Assembly: GCA_964510785.1 (NCBI GenBank)
Contig: CAZECM010000028.1
Span: 1-35,498, forward strand
Length of the DNA: 35,498 bases
DNA from: JAAYZM01 sp964510785
GTDB taxonomy: Bacteria; Actinomycetota; Actinomycetes; Actinomycetales; Cellulomonadaceae
Direction: 5' to 3'
This document shows positions 24,080 through 32,125 of the stretch, piece by piece. Position 1 is the first letter of the stretch. Each line of letters starts with the position of its first letter. Made by a program: the position numbers and the translations under genes. The notes beneath the pieces were generated by a model. That model was not told where the DNA came from. It made no database searches and saw only the letters and a program-made list of their open reading frames with translations.

Positions 24080-26743
24080 TCACCGAACCCGCGCGGTGAC
24101 CTTCGTCGAGTGCTTGGCCTTGACGTACTTCTTCCACGTCTTGGCCGGGGCGTACCTGGCGCGCAGGGTGTAGGTGCCCTTGGTCAGCTTGGGCAGGGTG
24201 ACGGTGATCTTGCCGCGGTGGCGGGCCGTGAGGGCGACGGTGCGGGACTTCTTCCCGTAGGTCAGCCTGACCTCGCCGGTGGGCTTGGCGGTGATCCCGG
24301 GGGTGCGCACGCGGATGGTGGCCTTGACCCGCGAGCTCGCCTTCGTCGTCTTCGGTGCCTTGAGGGTGACCGTCGGGCTGAGCTTGGTGACCTTGGCCTT
24401 GCTCGTCCTCGCCGTGAGGAACTTCTTGCTCGCGCCCGTGGGGGCGTACCTGACCTTGAGGGCTCCGAGTCGCTTGGTGCGGGGAACCTTGACGGTCACG
24501 ACGCCCTTGCGCTTGGCGGTGAGCTTGATGGTGCGAGTCTTCTTGGCGTAGGTGACCTTGAGCGTGCCGGTGGGCTTGGCCGTGATACCCGTCGCGCGAA
24601 CCCGGATCTGGACCTGGACCTTGGACCGGCTCGTGCCCTTGGGCCGGACCTTGACCGTGACCTTGGGAGCGGCCTTGGGGACCTTCTTCGACACCGGCGA
24701 GGTCGCCGTCGCGCCGCGGTGACCGGGCGCGGAGGCCGTGACACACACGGACAGGCGCTGACCGATGTCCTTCTTGGCCACCTTGTAGGTCGCCTTGGTC
24801 GCACCCTTGATGGCCTTGCCGCCACGCAACCACTGGTACGTGAGGCGCGGTCCGGGCGCGGACCAGGTGCCGCCGTCGGTGCGCAGTGTCTTGCCGTGCT
24901 TGATCGCCCCGGTGATGCGTGGCGCCTTCGTCGCGACGAGGTTCTTCAGGGGTTCCTCGGGCTGGGGCTGAGGCGCAGGATCGGGTGCGTCCACGAGGGG
25001 GAAGACGACGTTGCTGCGTGGCGTGGTCGTGCCGGCCTTCGAGGCATCCGCCGTCGGCACCTTGGTGTCCGACACCCAGTACACGGACGCGCCGTCCGGC
25101 CAGGTGAGCCTTAGCCGGTAGGGCGTCTGGGGTCCCACCTGGGGAAGCTGGAAGGTGCCGTCCGCGGCGACGGGCTCGGGGGAGCCGGCCGGATCCCACA
25201 CCGGCTCAGCCATGAAGTACACCCGGTGATAGGGGAGCACCGTCGGGGGGTTGCCGGCGTCGTACGTGAAGCTCTCAGGAAGCTCGACGCGTCCACTCAG
25301 GGTCGTGTAGGGCAGCACCGTGGCGTCGGCGGTGCTCGACGGTGCGGTCACCGCAACGGCGTGTTCGCGATAGGGGTAGAGGAGCCCTCCCGCACCGAGG
25401 TAGCCCCCGGGAGCCGGCTCGGCGGTGACGCCGTCGGTGTTGTCCAGGCGGATCTCGTACTCCGCGCCGTGCCGCAGGCCGAGGATCTCATAGGAGCCGT
25501 CGGCGCCGAGTGTGGCAGTACGTTGGGGCTCGCTGGCCGTCAGGGGGAGGGCCGTGACTCTGGCACTGGGGTGGAGTGTGGCACCCGGGGCGACGGTGAA
25601 CGTGCCGCTCACGGTGGCCGCGCGCGCGGGGTATACCTGGATCGGGCTTCCGACGGGGAAGTTGACGGGGATGTTGATGCCGTCGGAGGCGTCGAGATGC
25701 CAGGTGTCGTCCGCGCCGAGGAAGCCCTCGGAGAGCAGCCTCGAGGAGTCGGTCAGCTTCAGCCGGTAGGTTCTTTCGTTCGAGAGACCACCCACGAAGA
25801 AGCTGCCGTCGGGGCCGACCTCTTCCTGGTACATCTCGTTGTTCCAGAAGCCGTTGCCGCTCTCGTAGTACGCCTGCAGGCGAAGTCGCGGTGTCCCGGG
25901 CAGATCTTCCGGCAGGTGGATCGTGCCGCGGATCGCTGGCCTGACCAGGTCAGACGGGATCGTGATCGCGAGGTTGCTCGTGCCCGCGGCGACGGGCACC
26001 CGGTCGGCTTGCGTTCCCGAGAGCGTCCCGCTCGCAGTGAGCCAGCCCTGGTTCAGCCAGGGGTGGCGGGCGATGACGTAATACGACTCTCCCTCCAGCA
26101 AGCCGGTGACCTCGAACGTCCCGTCGGAGACGTCCTGGTCGCGCACCTCTTCGTAGGTGAAGCCGTTCGCGGAGTAGAACCAGAGCGCCAGGTCGTCGAG
26201 TGCCCATGAGGGGAGGTTCGCCGGGAGGTCCGTCGGGAGGTTCACCTGGCCGCTGATGGTCGCCGGGCGCTTCGGGGCGAGCGTGATGTCGTCAGTCCCC
26301 AGCGCGACGGTCACTGCGTTGAGCCCACTCACCGTGAGCACGCCGTCGGCCCTGAACCAACTGCGCGCAGTGACGTTGCTCGAGTCGCGAACGTTGACGA
26401 AGTAGGTGCTGGCGGGGTTGAGCCCTGGAATCACGAAGGACCCGTCCGTGCCGACGGAGGCGGTGACACCCGGCGAGGCCCAGTTGCGCCCCGTCGTGGC
26501 CGTCACCGTGACTGTGGGGAGCCAGGTCGCCGCGTTGACCCAGGCCGGCGCGACGACGGTTCCCGAGATCGCGTTCTCCGCGGCCCGGGCGGTGCCCGCG
26601 GGGGACAGGCCGGCCGCGAGGAGCGCGAGGCCGCAGACGATGGCCCAGATTCGCACCGTGCGGACCGAGAGTCCGGCGGTGGCGCTCACGACACCCGCGC
26701 CTCCCGAGGGAGTGGGCCCGGGCAGGGCCAAGGGTGAGCGCAC
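24080..26743 (-). CDS. Secreted multi-repeat protein with carboxypeptidase-like and Ig-like domains
   Basis: An 887-residue exported protein of unknown function. A signal peptide lies at about 28-54 (hydrophobic core IWAIVCGLALLAAGL, cleavage near TARA-AEN). Five carboxypeptidase-regulatory-like beta repeats of about 105 residues start near 59, 163, 271, 378 and 483, each with a SGTV/SGQV-type opening, a DGSF/DGTF strand and a GL turn. After a Pro-rich linker come one Ig-like domain (about 608-680, YQWLRGGKAIKGATKATY) and two similar Lys-rich Ig-like repeats (about 690-790 and 790-887, both with GITAKPTG). No LPXTG or other anchor is visible, so it may be free or held by the basic C-terminus. 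GTG 26743 has GAGAGG seven bases upstream. Confidence 0.82.
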   Translation of the reverse strand: MRSPLALPGPTPSGGAGVVSATAGLSVRTVRIWAIVCGLALLAAGLSPAGTARAAENAISGTVVAPAWVNAATWLPTVTVTATTGRNWASPGVTASVGTDGSFVIPGLNPASTYFVNVRDSSNVTARSWFRADGVLTVSGLNAVTVALGTDDITLAPKRPATISGQVNLPTDLPANLPSWALDDLALWFYSANGFTYEEVRDQDVSDGTFEVTGLLEGESYYVIARHPWLNQGWLTASGTLSGTQADRVPVAAGTSNLAITIPSDLVRPAIRGTIHLPEDLPGTPRLRLQAYYESGNGFWNNEMYQEEVGPDGSFFVGGLSNERTYRLKLTDSSRLLSEGFLGADDTWHLDASDGINIPVNFPVGSPIQVYPARAATVSGTFTVAPGATLHPSARVTALPLTASEPQRTATLGADGSYEILGLRHGAEYEIRLDNTDGVTAEPAPGGYLGAGGLLYPYREHAVAVTAPSSTADATVLPYTTLSGRVELPESFTYDAGNPPTVLPYHRVYFMAEPVWDPAGSPEPVAADGTFQLPQVGPQTPYRLRLTWPDGASVYWVSDTKVPTADASKAGTTTPRSNVVFPLVDAPDPAPQPQPEEPLKNLVATKAPRITGAIKHGKTLRTDGGTWSAPGPRLTYQWLRGGKAIKGATKATYKVAKKDIGQRLSVCVTASAPGHRGATATSPVSKKVPKAAPKVTVKVRPKGTSRSKVQVQIRVRATGITAKPTGTLKVTYAKKTRTIKLTAKRKGVVTVKVPRTKRLGALKVRYAPTGASKKFLTARTSKAKVTKLSPTVTLKAPKTTKASSRVKATIRVRTPGITAKPTGEVRLTYGKKSRTVALTARHRGKITVTLPKLTKGTYTLRARYAPAKTWKKYVKAKHSTKVTARVR

Positions 26744-26856
26744 GGCAGAACCTCTCGGTCAGGTGGCGGGTTGCCCGAATTGTGCCCGAGGAGTGGGAGC
26801 GTGTCCACCTTTGGGCCCGGAATCGTTGTGGGTCGCCCGACGGTCCCGGCCGCGCG

Positions 26857-26866
26857 NNNNNNNNNN
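26857..26866. other. Assembly gap (ten N)
   Basis: Ten consecutive N bases. Fixed runs of N often mark scaffold joins of unknown length. The gap directly abuts a strong hairpin, which may have stopped sequencing or assembly. Confidence 0.95.
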
Positions 26867-26908
26867 GGGTGCTGCGCCGGCCCTGGGGGTCAGGGGCGCG
26901 CAGCACCC
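26867..26908. repeat. Strong nested hairpin beside the gap
   Basis: Outer arms GGGTGCTGCGC (26867-26877) and GCGCAGCACCC (26898-26908) are perfect complements, and inner arms CCCTG/CAGGG (26881-26885, 26891-26895) pair around GGGGT. It looks like a terminator, yet it lies between divergent genes where none is expected. Confidence 0.7.
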
Positions 26909-26911
26909 CTC

Positions 26912-27035
26912 CCTGAGCCGTCCGCGCACTCCTTGGTGCTAGTGGGACTTGGCGAGCGCGACACGCCGCGCGACACGCCGAGGAAGGGCCACTGTTATGT
27001 CACTAGAGTCACAAGGAGTGCGCGGACGGCTCAGG
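26912..27035. repeat. 24-bp inverted repeat related to the element at 1-131
   Basis: Bases 26912-26935 and 27012-27035 are perfect inverse copies, with a further CTAGTG/CACTAG pair inside (26939-26944, 27001-27006). Both arms contain the core CCGTCCGCGCACT found in the arms of the element at 1-131, and total lengths are similar (124 and 131). Within it, GCGCGACACGCC is repeated in tandem (26956-26980). Confidence 0.75.
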
Positions 27036-27244
27036 TGGGGCGGCTCGCGTGCAGGCGTGGGCAGTGGAGGTGGCGGGTGAAAACGGGGCAAACTGGACGT
27101 TTCGGGTGGCGACCTCGCGGCGGCGAGAGGATTATCGGCGTATTCCCCCCGCACGGTGTCGAGGTAGCTCCACCGTCTCAGTTTCGGTGACTCTTCTCCT
27201 ACCTCGCAGAAGCCCGGCGGGATCTCACAGGAGAGGACACCGCC

Positions 27245-28771
27245 ATGGCCGACAACCGCAAGACTGGCCCGGGCACAGCTGGCAAGGCACGCAGGACGGC
27301 GAAGGCCACCTCCGCCGCGAAGGAGTCCCCGGCGCGGCCGGTCCGGGCGGCCGTCTCGAAGCCGCTCAAGGAGAACGCCGCGCTCGACGACGCGCTCTTC
27401 GTCCCGCGCCTCGACCGCCTCGCGCTCTCGCTCGAGAGCATGGAGGGGGCCGGGCCGAACTACCAGGAGATCTTCGAGTCCATCTGCGGGGTCGCCGACG
27501 ACTCCCAGGAGGTCGAGCAGTACGACGGCACGCTCGGGGTGAGCACCGCGTTCGTCAACCAGCGCGAGCCCATGGTGGCGCAGGTGCAGTGGAACGCCGG
27601 GCTCGGGGCGGTCTACACCAACCCGGGCAACGTCTCCGGCGTGCGGTGGGGTACCGGGACCATGATCGGCCCCGACCTCTTCCTGACGTGCGGGCACCTG
27701 TTCGACCCCGCGCCCAACGGGTGGACCATCCCGCGGCAGAACGGCACGTCGACGGCGATCTCGCCGCAAGAGGCCGCCACCAACATGCATCTCAACTTCA
27801 ACTACCAGCTCGACCCCTCGGGGGTACTGCAGGCGGAGGAGAGCTTCGCGATCACGCAGCTCATCGAGTACCGGCTCGGCGGCCTCGACATGGCCCTGTG
27901 CCGGATCGCGGGCTCGCCGGGCAACACGTACGGCTGGTCGGAGTTCGCGACCACCAACGCCGTCGTGGGCGACATGCTCGCGATCATCGGCCACCCCGCA
28001 GGGCAGCCCAAGCGCATCGAGGCCGGTCCGCTCACCCAGATCACCGGCAGCGTCGTGCGCTACAACGACATCGACACGCTCGGTGGCAACTCCGGCTCCG
28101 GGATCCTGCACAGCCCCTCGGGGCGCATCGTGGGCGTCCACACGAACGGCGGCTGCAACTTCCAGGGCACGGGCAGCAACTCGGGGGTCGCGATCGCGGC
28201 GATCGTCGCGGCCTCGCCCACGCTCCAGGCGACCACCCCGAGCTCGAGCACGGGGAGGACCGGGGACCTCGTCCTCACGACCACGGCGGCCGACCTCTAC
28301 CACACGAGCTTTGCCGCGGACTTCGGCACCGTGAACTCGTGGGACACCGCGAAGGCGGCGGACACCGGCATCGTGGACTCGATCGGGACGAGGCTCAACG
28401 CCGACTTCCCCGGCACGGGCTTCGCGTTCGACACCGGGGCGCAGGACCACGTCGGCACCTTCGCCGCGGGGGACGTCGGCACGTGGGGTACGGGGGACGA
28501 CCCGCTGACCATGCAGGAGACGGTCTTCAACCCCGGCGACCTGCTCCGTGACCCCGTGATCTACCGGCGTGCCGCGCTCGCGGCGGCCGGTGGCCTGCGC
28601 CCGTTCGTGCAGGCGGGCCCCGCGATGCAGGTGCCGGGTGTCGAGAACGTGTCCGACGACGGGTCCCTGCTGGACGAGCTCGCGCAGATCATCGCGCAGC
28701 AGACCCAGCTCCTCGCCGCGCTGCAGGCGCTGTACGGGGCCGTCTCGGGCGGCGAGGGCCAGTCCGGCTAG
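27245..28771 (+). CDS. Trypsin-like serine protease
   Basis: A 508-residue protein with a chymotrypsin/V8-like protease domain. The triad is visible as H151 in LTCGHLFD, D215 in GLDMALCRI and S283 in GGNSGSGI. A Lys/Ala-rich N-terminus (1-45) carries no signal peptide, so it is probably cytoplasmic or exported by another route. Residues about 60-125 contain QYDGTLGV and AQVQWN ahead of the catalytic domain. After about 330 an unrecognised beta-rich, Asp/Thr/Gly-rich region runs to about 450, then a C-terminal helical segment (LLDELAQIIAQQTQLLAALQ). ATG 27245 has AGGAGAGG eight bases upstream. The stop is 39 bases before an ATP-grasp ligase gene, suggesting a functional pair. Confidence 0.85.
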   Translation: MADNRKTGPGTAGKARRTAKATSAAKESPARPVRAAVSKPLKENAALDDALFVPRLDRLALSLESMEGAGPNYQEIFESICGVADDSQEVEQYDGTLGVSTAFVNQREPMVAQVQWNAGLGAVYTNPGNVSGVRWGTGTMIGPDLFLTCGHLFDPAPNGWTIPRQNGTSTAISPQEAATNMHLNFNYQLDPSGVLQAEESFAITQLIEYRLGGLDMALCRIAGSPGNTYGWSEFATTNAVVGDMLAIIGHPAGQPKRIEAGPLTQITGSVVRYNDIDTLGGNSGSGILHSPSGRIVGVHTNGGCNFQGTGSNSGVAIAAIVAASPTLQATTPSSSTGRTGDLVLTTTAADLYHTSFAADFGTVNSWDTAKAADTGIVDSIGTRLNADFPGTGFAFDTGAQDHVGTFAAGDVGTWGTGDDPLTMQETVFNPGDLLRDPVIYRRAALAAAGGLRPFVQAGPAMQVPGVENVSDDGSLLDELAQIIAQQTQLLAALQALYGAVSGGEGQSG

Positions 28772-28810
28772 CGCGCCCGGCGCGCACCGGGGCCTGGGAG
28801 GAGTCGCCGC

Positions 28811-29773
28811 ATGATCGGGATCGTGTCCCACACCGATGACCTGCACACGCGGGAGGTGGTGACGCGCCTCAGGTCGGCCGGCGCCTCCTACCGGGTGCTC
28901 GACACGGCGCGCGTCCCGTCCCGGGCCACGCTCACGACCCGCCAGGAGTCGGGTGGGGCGTGGGCCGGGACGTGGGCCGACGACGACGGGACCTGCGACC
29001 TGCGCGAGCTCCGGTCGATGTGGTGGCGCCGCCCCCAGCCGTTCGTGCTGCACGAGGGGATCGCGAACTTCGAGGACCGGGCGTTCGCGCTCGGCGAGTG
29101 CGCCGCGATGGTCGCAGGGATCTGGCGGTGCGTCGACGCTCAGTGGGTCAACGATCCTGACCGTGACGAGGCCGCGGGTCGCAAGATGGACCAGCTCCGC
29201 CTCGCCGCGGGCCTCGGGCTCCGCGTGCCCGCGACGTGCATGACGAACGACCCGGACGCTGCCCGCGAGTTCGTCGATGCCCGCGATGGCGCCGTCGTCT
29301 ACAAGTCCTTCTCGGCCACCCCGAGCACGTGGCGGGAGACGCGACCCGTGCGTGACGCTGAGCTCGGGCTCATGGACAGCGTGCGGCTCGCCCCGGTGAT
29401 CTTCCAGGAGCTCGTCGCCGGGGGGCGGGACGTGCGGGTGACCGTCGTCGGCGACGAGGTCTTCGCCGCCGAGATCCGCGCGGACCAGTCCGCGTACGAG
29501 TTCGACTTCCGGATCGACACGATGCACGCCCCGATCTCAGAGTTCCGGCTGCCCACCGACGTCGAGGAGGGGCTGCTCGCGCTCCTCGGCGTGCTCGGGC
29601 TGCGGTACGGCGCGGCGGACTTCCGGGTCGCGCCCGACGGCGAGCTCGTGTTCCTCGAGGTCAACCCGGCCGGTCAGTGGTTGTTCGTCGAGATCGCGAC
29701 CGGTCAGCCGATCACGGCCGCGCTCGCGGCGCTGCTCGCGACCCTGGACCGGACGGCCGGTGTCAGCCCTTGA
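28811..29773 (+). CDS. MvdC/MvdD-family ATP-grasp ligase
   Basis: A 320-residue ATP-grasp enzyme of the RimK-like branch that includes graspetide (microviridin-type) maturases, which form ester or amide links in ribosomal peptides. Features are SMWWRRPQPFV (69-79), VNDPDRDEAAGRKMDQLRLA with GLRVPATCMTND, the ATP-binding K165 in VVYKSF, FQELVAGGRDVRVTVVGD (198-215), and metal ligands D270, E283 and N285 in AADFRVAPDGELVFLEVNP. ATG 28811 has GGGAGGAG seven bases upstream. It follows the protease gene directly. No small precursor gene is visible between or beside them. The substrate is unknown; the protease itself is one candidate. Confidence 0.85.
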   Translation: MIGIVSHTDDLHTREVVTRLRSAGASYRVLDTARVPSRATLTTRQESGGAWAGTWADDDGTCDLRELRSMWWRRPQPFVLHEGIANFEDRAFALGECAAMVAGIWRCVDAQWVNDPDRDEAAGRKMDQLRLAAGLGLRVPATCMTNDPDAAREFVDARDGAVVYKSFSATPSTWRETRPVRDAELGLMDSVRLAPVIFQELVAGGRDVRVTVVGDEVFAAEIRADQSAYEFDFRIDTMHAPISEFRLPTDVEEGLLALLGVLGLRYGAADFRVAPDGELVFLEVNPAGQWLFVEIATGQPITAALAALLATLDRTAGVSP

Positions 29774-30239
29774 AGGGCTTCGCGTCCTTGATGACGACCT
29801 TGATGGTCTTCCCGTTGGGCGCGGCATAGCTCACGTTCTCACCGACGGAGCGACCGTAGATCGCGGCACCGAGGGGGGAGTCGGGCGAGTACACGTCGAG
29901 GTCGCCGCCGGCGATCTCGCGCGAGCCCAGCAGGAACGTCATCGGGTTGCCGGCGACCTCGGCCTTGACGACCATGCCGGCCTCGACGACGCCGTCGTCG
30001 GGGGGCGTGCCGACCTTCGCCTTGTCGAGCTTGGCCCGCAGCTCGGTGGCACGGGCGTCGTTGAGCGCGAGGTTGTCCCGAGCGGCGTGGTAGCCACCGT
30101 TCTCCGAGAGGTCACCCTCGGCGCGGGCGGCCGCGACACGCGCCACGATCTCTTCGCGACCAGGACCGGTCAGGTGCTCGAACTCGGCCTTCAGCCGGTC
30201 GTAGGCATCCTGGGTCAGCCACGTCGTGGTCTCGCTCAT
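29763..30239 (-). CDS. greA: Transcription elongation factor GreA
   Basis: A 158-residue RNA-polymerase secondary-channel factor that rescues backtracked complexes. The N-terminal coiled coil has the acidic tip region ARAEGDLSENGGYHAARDNL, and the C-terminal FKBP-like domain includes SPDSPLGAAIYGRSVGENVSY. Start ATG 30239 has AAGGAG six bases upstream. Its last 11 bases overlap the convergent end of the ATP-grasp gene. Upstream lies the DUF4307 gene on the same strand, the usual actinobacterial order. Confidence 0.95.
   Translation of the reverse strand: MSETTTWLTQDAYDRLKAEFEHLTGPGREEIVARVAAARAEGDLSENGGYHAARDNLALNDARATELRAKLDKAKVGTPPDDGVVEAGMVVKAEVAGNPMTFLLGSREIAGGDLDVYSPDSPLGAAIYGRSVGENVSYAAPNGKTIKVVIKDAKPFKG
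29765..29779. terminator. Short bidirectional hairpin at overlapping gene ends
   Basis: AGCCCT-TGA-AGGGCT forms a 6-bp stem inside the last codons of both the ATP-grasp gene and greA. It could end either transcript but is short. Confidence 0.35.
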
Positions 30240-30326
30240 CACGTGCTCCTTCCATGGCGCCATGCCTCGTGCGCGCCGCTGCTGCGGCTCGATCGGGGCT
30301 TGGCGCCTTGACCTCCCGGCCGATCC

Positions 30327-30354
30327 GCCGCGGACACCCTCATGTGTCCGTGGC
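30327..30354. repeat. Hairpin upstream of greA
   Basis: CGGACAC (30331-30337) and GTGTCCG (30344-30350) pair with a 6-nt loop, extended by four more pairs including one G-U to 30327-30354. It lies between the DUF4307 stop and the greA start and may be the terminator of DUF4307. Confidence 0.5.
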
Positions 30355-30440
30355 CGTACCGGGGCGGCAACCGAAACACCCATGGTAGCAAGGCGGTGGT
30401 GCCGCGGCGCCGGGACCCGGCTCGGGACCTGTGCGTTCGT

Positions 30441-30848
30441 TCAGGACCCGTCGATCGTGCACGTGTCGACGATGGCCGTGACCGCTTCCTCCGCGGTCGC
30501 GATGGTCTCGACGTACCGCGAGGTGCGGCCCTCGGAGGGGCCGACGACGACGTCGAGCACCCCCACCTGTGCGTAGCTCGAGCTCAGTGCCTGCACCCGG
30601 CAGTGGGCCGTGGCGCCGGGAGCCATGATGACGTCGAACGTGATCTGCGTGCTCGCGGGCCCGTCCACCCGGTATCCGACGTCGTCCCACCGCACCGGCT
30701 GGTCCGCGAACACGAGGGCGACCCACACCGCGACGCCGAGCGCGACGAGCGCGAGCAGGCCGATGCCGAGACGGCCCAGGAGCCGCGCGCGGGCTGACGG
30801 CGAGCGCCCGTAGCGCTCTGCGAGGTAGGCCTCGTCCGTGGTCGACAT
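30441..30848 (-). CDS. DUF4307 domain protein
   Basis: A 135-residue bitopic membrane protein of an actinobacterial family of unknown function. YLAERYGRSP near the N-terminus, one membrane segment (about 27-48), then a compact outside domain with VRWDDVGYRVDG and two cysteines (HCRV and DTCTID) match the family. ATG 30848 is ten bases after AAGGAG; ATG 30857 is closer but badly spaced. It sits between greA and mca, the conserved arrangement. The role is unknown. Confidence 0.82.
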   Translation of the reverse strand: MSTTDEAYLAERYGRSPSARARLLGRLGIGLLALVALGVAVWVALVFADQPVRWDDVGYRVDGPASTQITFDVIMAPGATAHCRVQALSSSYAQVGVLDVVVGPSEGRTSRYVETIATAEEAVTAIVDTCTIDGS

Positions 30849-30877
30849 CGCGCGCATTCTCCTTATGTCGGTCGGAT

Positions 30878-30895
30878 GAGAGAACATTGTCTCTC
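30878..30895. promoter_or_regulatory. Palindrome in the divergent DUF4307/mca promoter region
   Basis: GAGAGA-ACATTG-TCTCTC is a perfect 6-bp inverted repeat with a 6-bp centre. CATTGT (30885-30890) within it could be the mca -10. The site lies in the only gap between the two divergent genes and may be a regulator target for one or both. Confidence 0.4.
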
Positions 30896-30938
30896 GGAGC
30901 GCCGCCCGGTCCGGACGGGCGGCCCACGAGGAGGACCT

Positions 30939-31826
30939 GTGAGCTCGTCGACACTTCGCCTGATGGCCGTCCACGCGCACCCCGACGACGAGTCGAGCAA
31001 GGGTGCGGCGACGACGGCCCGCTATGTCGCTGACGGGGTCGAGGTGCTCGTCGTGACCTGCACGGGTGGCGAGCGCGGCGACGTCCTCAACCCGAAGCAC
31101 CCGCCTGTCGAGGCGGACCTCGACGCGATGCGTGCGGTGCGGCGCGAGGAGATGGCGGCGGCCGCCGCGGCGCTCGGCGTCGGCCAGCGCTGGCTCGGCT
31201 TCACCGACTCGGGGCTGCCCGAGGGCTACCCCGACGCGCCCGTGCCCGAGGGGAGCTTCGCGAGCCTCCCGCTCGAAGAGGCCGCCGCGCCGCTCGTGGC
31301 CGCCGTGCGCGAGTTCCGCCCGCACGTCATGACCACGTACGACCCCGCGGGCGGGTACCCGCACCCCGACCACATCATGTGCCACAAGGTCAGCGTCGAG
31401 GCGTTCGAGGCGGCGGGCGACCCCGACCGGTACCCGGGAACGGGGGAGCCGTGGGAGGTCGCCAAGCTCTACTACAACCACTCCTTCTCGATCGCGCGGG
31501 CCCGCGCGATGCACGAGGCGCTCGTGGCCGCGGGGCTGCACTCCCCGATGGGCGAGTGGATCGAGTCGCGCGAGGCGCGGGAGATCACCGAGCGCCCCGT
31601 GACGACGCACGTCGAGTGTGCCGACTTCTTCGCCCACCGGGACGCCGCCCTGCGCGCGCACGCGACGCAGATCGACCCCGACGGGTGGTTCTTCATGGTG
31701 CCGCGCGACATCGAGACGGCCACGTGGACCACCGAGGAGTACGAGCTCGCCGAGTCGCGCGTGCCGACCGACATCCCCGAGGACGACCTGTTCGCCGGGC
31801 TACGTGAGACGGGTGACCTGTCATGA
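30939..31826 (+). CDS. mca: Mycothiol S-conjugate amidase
   Basis: A 295-residue zinc amidase of the LmbE/PIG-L family that cleaves mycothiol conjugates of electrophiles to mercapturates and glucosaminyl-inositol. Zinc ligands are H14 and D17 in HAHPDDE and H145 in the HPDH motif (142-145). TCTGGERGDVLNP and FTDSGLPEGYPDAP are typical of Mca, and the 295-residue length favours Mca over MshB. GTG 30939 has GAGGAGGA four bases upstream. It overlaps the next gene by ATGA. It marks the organism as a mycothiol producer. Confidence 0.93.
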   Translation: MSSSTLRLMAVHAHPDDESSKGAATTARYVADGVEVLVVTCTGGERGDVLNPKHPPVEADLDAMRAVRREEMAAAAAALGVGQRWLGFTDSGLPEGYPDAPVPEGSFASLPLEEAAAPLVAAVREFRPHVMTTYDPAGGYPHPDHIMCHKVSVEAFEAAGDPDRYPGTGEPWEVAKLYYNHSFSIARARAMHEALVAAGLHSPMGEWIESREAREITERPVTTHVECADFFAHRDAALRAHATQIDPDGWFFMVPRDIETATWTTEEYELAESRVPTDIPEDDLFAGLRETGDLS

Positions 31827-32125
31827 GTGGTGTGCTGTGGCGGTTCGCGGGGGTGCTCGCCGAGGCGACCCCGAGCCCGACGCCGGGCCTGCGCGACGGG
31901 CTCGACGAGAGTGCGATCTCGCCCGGGCTCGCGGGGTTCCTCGCGGTGTTCGCGATCGCCCTCGCCTCGCTCGCCCTGTTCTACTCGCTCTCGGGCAAGC
32001 TCCGCGGGGTCAAGCACCGCGGCGAGCTCGCCGAGGCGGCGCAGGGCGACGTCGAGAGCGGCGGGTCCGGGCCAGACGTCGGATCGCCGACGGACGACGA
32101 GCCGGACTCCCCGAGCCGGACATGA
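31823..32125 (+). CDS. Small single-pass membrane protein
   Basis: A 100-residue protein with one hydrophobic segment (about 35-56: GLAGFLAVFAIALASLALFYSL), a following SGKLRGVKHRGE stretch and an acidic/Ser-rich C-terminal tail. Similar short proteins follow mca in many actinobacteria; the function is unknown. Start and stop overlap mca and the nitrilase-like gene by ATGA on both sides, so all three are translationally coupled. Confidence 0.75.
   Translation: MSGVLWRFAGVLAEATPSPTPGLRDGLDESAISPGLAGFLAVFAIALASLALFYSLSGKLRGVKHRGELAEAAQGDVESGGSGPDVGSPTDDEPDSPSRT

Larger units (their letters stand above)
26744..27244. other. Divergent intergenic region of about 500 bases
   Basis: This stretch separates the minus-strand secreted repeat protein from the plus-strand protease. 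It holds a ten-N gap, a long hairpin at 26867-26908, the inverted-repeat element 26912-27035 with an internal tandem duplication, and then a leader for the protease. I see no convincing ORF for a small peptide on either strand, but the real size of the gap is unknown. Confidence 0.6.

Noticed and set aside
28772..28810. Precursor peptide between the protease and ATP-grasp genes
   Set aside because: Only 39 bases with a ribosome binding site; no start-stop frame of useful length.
26939..29527. 862-codon minus-strand open frame opposite the protease and ATP-grasp genes
   Set aside because: Composition is typical antisense (Arg/His/Val-rich) with no domain; the plus-strand proteins have complete motifs.
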